This document shows, one piece after another, positions 60,110 to 64,000 of a stretch of DNA of 64,000 bases. The position numbers and the translations under genes were made by a program. Origin of the DNA: Carya illinoinensis (Eukaryota > Streptophyta > Magnoliopsida > Fagales > Juglandaceae); the NCBI RefSeq assembly GCF_018687715.1, contig NC_056762.1, forward strand, positions 20,349,364 through 20,413,363, in the 5' to 3' direction. The stretch's first letter is position 1. Each line of letters opens with the position of its first letter. The notes beneath the pieces were generated by a model, which searched no databases, had not been told where the DNA came from, and saw nothing but the letters and a program-made list of their open reading frames with translations.

Positions 60110-62648
60110 CTAAGTGTTTTGTTGACATTCTCAGCTTAAGAGTATTTCTTTTGCTTTTCCTTTTTTCGCATTTTTACACTAAGCCACATTGCCCTGGGCT
60201 AAGGCTCGTAAATACTTTCTCTAAGGTTGTCTTTGGGTAGTACTAATATTCAATATGTTATCATTACTTTTTATTACTATTAAATATTTTATTATTATTT
60301 TTTCACAACTTTCTCACTGCTATTCACATGTCATCTAAAATCACATCACTACTCAAATGTAGCCTAAATCTCATATGTTATGAAAATATAGCTTTGCCCT
60401 TAACTCTTGACTTGATTAATATTATGGCGTTAATTTCAAATTATTTGCATTTTAGCCTCTAGACTTTACTAAAAGTTTGATTTAGCCCCATTTTCTACAC
60501 TTTTATCATAAATCATTTTCTTTATATTGCTTACCCATTCTTATGATTGTTTTGTAAGAAAATTAATTTAAACTCCTTTAAAACTACATGGGCCGAATTC
60601 CACACTAAATTTTATATTTTGTTATGTTTTTAAATCCTTATATTTACTAAATCTTTAAATTTCATTATAGTACTAATTTGATTACCCATTTCATTATATT
60701 ATACAATTTTACAAAACCAATAAGAACTCTAAATTTTCAACCCCTAGCCAAAACCCTAAAGCCTCATTTGGTTGTATAGTTAAAATGAAATAAGATAGAT
60801 ATTTTGTTAAAAGTTGAATAAAATATTGTTATAATTTAATTTTTTTAATATTATTTTTATTTTGAGATATGAAAAAAAATTAAATTATTTATTATATTTT
60901 ATGTAAGAGTATGAAAAAATTGTAATGATCATATGAGATGAGATGAAATAGTTTTGTTTTGTGTAATCAAACCAGCCCTTAACCTGTATGGTGTCTTCAA
61001 TTTTATTCACTTAATTACATGATTTATTAACTAAAATCTTTCAAACCTAATGTAAATCTCTTGGACGAACCCCTATAATCAAAGCAACTCGCACACTTCA
61101 AATATCGCACATTCATTATATATAATATGGTTCTTCAAATTAAAATATCAATTCACATATTTATGGGCTTATAGCCCAACTGAACCCTATATGCAATTTT
61201 CTCCGAGCCTCTTTATCTCTGTAGAAAAGACCAAAAAAAAAAAAAAAAAAAAAACAAGAAAAAAAAAAGAAAAAAAAGAAAAAATAAATTTAATGGTAAG
61301 ATTTGTTAAGATAGGTCATAGGAGACATTACTCGTTTTTTTAATTTCAATTAAATCATTATTGATTGTGTATGAAAATGTAGATTTTAAACATGAAAGGG
61401 GATGTAGATACAGCAAACATTACAAGGTCTGACTTAAGGTATAATAAACAGTACTTGAATATCTCAACAGAATGGATTGGTTATACAAGTGAACAAAACT
61501 AAATAATTTTGGAGAAGCTCTTTTATCTCCATTGATGGGCCAACTATACCGAGTAAGAGGCGCATATGATGGACCTAACGAGTTAGGAAGCTGCGGGTGC
61601 ACCATTCATTTCCATCAGATCGTACCACCCAATGAGATTAATATAATAATTGTCGCCAATCTTGATATCTATCTCTAAAGAAACAACAAGATATTCAAGA
61701 TGTTTATCCTTTATATGTTAACCATTTTCTTCTTAAAGCATATACTAAGAATTTGATAATTAAGACCTCGAAATGTGGGTAAAGGATTAAACAAACCTTA
61801 TAAGCAATAATCTACTCCTATATAAAGGACCAACGTTAGCAGTCCAAGGTAAGATCCAGATCCCTTATTGCAAAGCAATACACACATATTTCTAACTTAG
61901 ATATCGAAAATGCAACAGGCACACCAGGCCACTCTCTTTCCTTGTCATAGGTTAGCGGTCGAGATTAGTTAATAGTGAAACATGTCCAAAACAAATTCAA
62001 ACAAAGATAAAAGCTCAGTTAATGTAATCCAGAGTCAACCCATGGTCATCACAATTCTAAGCTTCATGCGAAGGTTCACAAAATTTGATACCCAAGTACT
62101 TAATAGATTTCATACTTGAATATTAATCTATCCATTCTTGGCACAGGATTGCTTTTGTAATCAACCATTTTTTTTTTTAATTTTATTTTATGGAATTTCT
62201 ACTTTTCAATTAAGGAACTCGATTCTATGTCCTCTATTCCTACAAAGAATCTGCAGATTCTCAGGTGTGGTGCAGCAACCATAAACAAAGGCCATGGTTT
62301 TATTTTCTTCTCGTCCTGGTGTAAGAAGGGCAGGGGATGGCTTAGTTAGGAAGACATAATTTAGCCTAGAATGCAAGTTACTATCGTCATCCAGTCATTA
62401 TAATCGATGCCAAAATCACAAATTTCTGATCTGTGTTCAATTTTTTTAAGATGTTCTACATGGAGTGCACGGCTGCATGATGTTGAAGTAGACAGAAATT
62501 TAAATTATGGAAGCGAAGCATAATCTGAATATGCAAAGAAGCCTAGTGACCTTAGATACTTGCAAAGAAGAAAAAGGAAAAGTGAGATGCATCAACCTGT
62601 ACGTTGCAAGCAAACTTATCGACTTGGAGGGATGGCTAGGTCACCTCT
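60110..62648. repeat. Copy 3 (partial) of the segmental duplication
   Basis: Starts with CTAAGTGTTTTGTTGACATT, matching 57.82 kb in copy 2, repeats the middle segment and then the second half of the unit up to GGTCACCTCTTCC, where copy 1 also ends (55403). MITE relics lie at 60224-60366 and 60765-60977. There is a long A-rich run at 61231-61290. No gene is recognised. Confidence 0.8.
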
Positions 62649-62839
62649 TCCAGTGCTCAATTCACAATCCTCTCCCCGTTCTTTCAATTTATGATGTTGT
62701 ACACCAAATGATCCCGAAGGTGATTGGTGATAGTACGGATACCTTATTCTTTGCTCACTTTTACAAAACATTTCATTCATTTCATCTCATCTTATTTAAT
62801 CAGTACAATTTTTTCAAATTTAAACACAAAATAAAATAA
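62507..62839 (+). CDS. hypothetical ORF at the end of copy 3
   Basis: 110-codon ORF from ATG (MEAKHNLNMQRSLVTL...). The first part is present in copy 1 at 55256, where a one-base difference shifts the frame. The middle (YVASKLIDLEGWLGHLF, CSIHNPLPVLSIYDVVHQM) has a protein-like composition and extends past the duplication into unique sequence. The last third runs into a MITE. It may be a degraded exon of an unrecognised gene or chance. Confidence 0.2.
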   Translation: MEAKHNLNMQRSLVTLDTCKEEKGKVRCINLYVASKLIDLEGWLGHLFQCSIHNPLPVLSIYDVVHQMIPKVIGDSTDTLFFAHFYKTFHSFHLILFNQYNFFKFKHKIK

Positions 62840-62962
62840 ACAATTCAACTTTTTCAAATTTCAATACAAAAATAATATTAAAATAATATATTCTAATAAT
62901 ATTTTATTCAACTTTTAACTTTAATCTCAATTTATCTCAACTTATCTCATCCCATCTCTGAA
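62768..62962. mobile_element. MITE relic between the duplication and the PPR gene
   Basis: TTCATTTCATCTCATCTTATTT ... TTTTTCAAATTT ... AATATTTTATTCAACTTTTA ... TCTCAACTTATCTCATCCC is the same core as the copies at 35.55 and 36.0 kb. Ends are not clear. Confidence 0.5.
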
Positions 62963-63125
62963 AATAAACGAGGATGCATCTTAATTTTGCATACTAACTA
63001 AAAAAAGGGACTATTTCATTTTCTGCACAATGTTAATTTGCCTTCTTTCCCATTTATCACAGGCAAAATAATCAGAGTTTTCCATCGACACAATCCGATG
63101 GTATACTTTCAGAAGAAACCCAATG

Positions 63126-64000
63126 TTAGAGGTCAGGCATATATCCATACTCATGTAGACGAGCAGTCAATGAATTTAATGCAACATATATAAGTTTGGC
63201 TTCAGGATGGGTCCGATCACGCGTAATGAAAGTATGGACACCATTCTTGAGTTCAATCCAGCTACATCCTGGTGTCTTTTTCACATTTTGTTGCCTCATT
63301 GCATGTCTAATTTCTGACACCTCTTCATATCGCCCAATTACTCCATATATATTTGACATCAATACATAATTTCCACAGTGCCCTTGCTCAAGTTTAAATA
63401 TCTCTCTTACAACAATGTCAGCAAGGTCAGCATTATCATGTAGCCGGCATGCTGCTAGCAAAGCTCTCCACACCACAGAATTGGCCTCAATAGGCATTGT
63501 TCGTGCTAGTTTGTAAGCCTCCTCAAGCTGCCCAGCTCGACCCAGCATGTCAATAACACAAGTATAATGCTCAATAGTTGGATCCAAACCATACTTCAAT
63601 TTCATAAGCATCAAGAACTCACGACCCTGTCTCACGAAGCCTGCATGGCTGCAAGCAGACAATACCCCAATAAATGTGATTTCATCGGGCTTTATTTGTG
63701 CCTCACACATACAAGAAAACAGGTGTAATGCCTCGTTACCATAACCCTGCATGCCATAACCCATTGTCATGATGTTCCAGGATGCTACATCCTTGTTGCT
63801 CATCTTATTGAAAACCGAATGAGCATCTCTCATACTCCCACACTTAGCATACATGTCCATAACAGCATTATTGACAAGCACATCATCCCTATCTTTATTA
63901 TTGGCTTCCTTTTCAAAACCATTGACTATCATATACCCATGAATCTGTCGTCCATGCATTAATGCAACCAGATTAGAGCAAGCAGGTAAGACTGCTGTGA
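63126..64000 (-). CDS. PPR protein, PLS-class E-type C-terminal part (runs off the window)
   Basis: The minus-strand frame is open from the right edge to the stop at 63126. The Met at 63959 is internal, since 13 in-frame codons (TAVLPACSNLVAL) precede it. Pentatricopeptide repeats are visible: NAVMDMYAKCGSMRDAHSVF, VASWNIMTMGYGMQGYGNEA, PDEITFIGVLSACSHAGFV, YTCVIDMLGRAGQLEEAYKL. Then come the E motif (VVWRALLAACRLHDN ... NYVLMSNIYGVIGRYEEV) and an E+-like end (PGCSWIEL ... HPEAKLIYVALNSL), finishing PDL without a DYW domain. Proteins of this class usually enter mitochondria or chloroplasts and specify C-to-U RNA editing sites (family knowledge). The N-terminal part with its targeting peptide is outside the window. 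No lesion is seen. Confidence 0.92.
   Translation of the reverse strand, partial: TAVLPACSNLVALMHGRQIHGYMIVNGFEKEANNKDRDDVLVNNAVMDMYAKCGSMRDAHSVFNKMSNKDVASWNIMTMGYGMQGYGNEALHLFSCMCEAQIKPDEITFIGVLSACSHAGFVRQGREFLMLMKLKYGLDPTIEHYTCVIDMLGRAGQLEEAYKLARTMPIEANSVVWRALLAACRLHDNADLADIVVREIFKLEQGHCGNYVLMSNIYGVIGRYEEVSEIRHAMRQQNVKKTPGCSWIELKNGVHTFITRDRTHPEAKLIYVALNSLTARLHEYGYMPDL

Noticed and set aside
63126..63959. Treating Met at 63959 as the start of a short PPR gene
   Set aside because: The frame stays open to the window edge and the upstream codons continue a PPR motif, so this Met is internal.

Overview
This is plant nuclear DNA: AT-rich, with intron-containing genes, plant LTR-retrotransposon families and many MITEs. 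No organelle or bacterial genes are seen. The calcineurin B-like gene, the PPR gene and the repeat types point to a dicot. A woody Fagales species (walnut/hickory/oak type) is my guess from repeat flavour and memory, not something the sequence proves. Only two host genes are well supported: a complete 8-coding-exon CBL1/CBL9-type calcium sensor on the minus strand (CDS 37179-42651, 5' UTR exons to about 46.86 kb), and the 3' end of an E-class PPR gene on the minus strand that runs off the right edge (63126-64000). Layout: 1-4.6 kb is intergenic, with an LTR-like fragment carrying a 51-bp palindromic tandem array, a (TG)n(AG)n microsatellite, and MITEs including one with a 9-bp target-site duplication (TSD). 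From 4.68 to 30.95 kb there is one nested retrotransposon complex. The outermost element is a decayed, 3'-truncated Ty1/copia (Copia-I, plus strand). Its 5' LTR was hit by a solo Ty3/gypsy LTR (TSD AGCCT), and a second solo LTR of the same family then landed in opposite orientation 2 bp from the end of the first (TSD CGTCA), giving inverted arms of about 2 kb. The Copia-I gag was split by a minus-strand Sirevirus-like copia (Copia-II, 9246-28898, TSD TTACC/CTACC). The 3' LTR of Copia-II was in turn hit by a hAT-like element (10193-11892) and by a full-length chromovirus-type Ty3/gypsy (12175-21524, TSD ACTTT) that keeps both LTRs, PBS, PPT and an almost complete gag-pol. From 30.95 to 37.18 kb there is unassigned sequence, a MITE, a 2963-bp hAT derivative with a perfect 8-bp TSD, and two Tourist-like MITEs. 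From 37.18 to 46.9 kb is the CBL gene. Its introns contain a MITE, a tRNA-derived SINE with an 18-bp TSD, a 23-bp retroposon tail with a 17-bp TSD and a run of 29 C. In the large 5' UTR intron, in opposite orientation, sits a young gag-only LTR retrotransposon (43519-45741, TSD TCTTA, LTRs about 99% identical). From 49.07 to 62.65 kb there is a locally duplicated segment (one long copy and two partial ones), with copy-specific insertions of a solo LTR and a Tourist MITE and a scrambled copia remnant between the partial copies. The strongest candidates for something not routinely described are: an antisense coding-like ORF with its own TATA-like box downstream of pol in the Sirevirus-like element; a possible 100-nt GT-AG intron that would connect gag and pol in the chromovirus; the gag-only element inside the CBL 5' UTR intron; and the self-targeted inverted solo-LTR pair.
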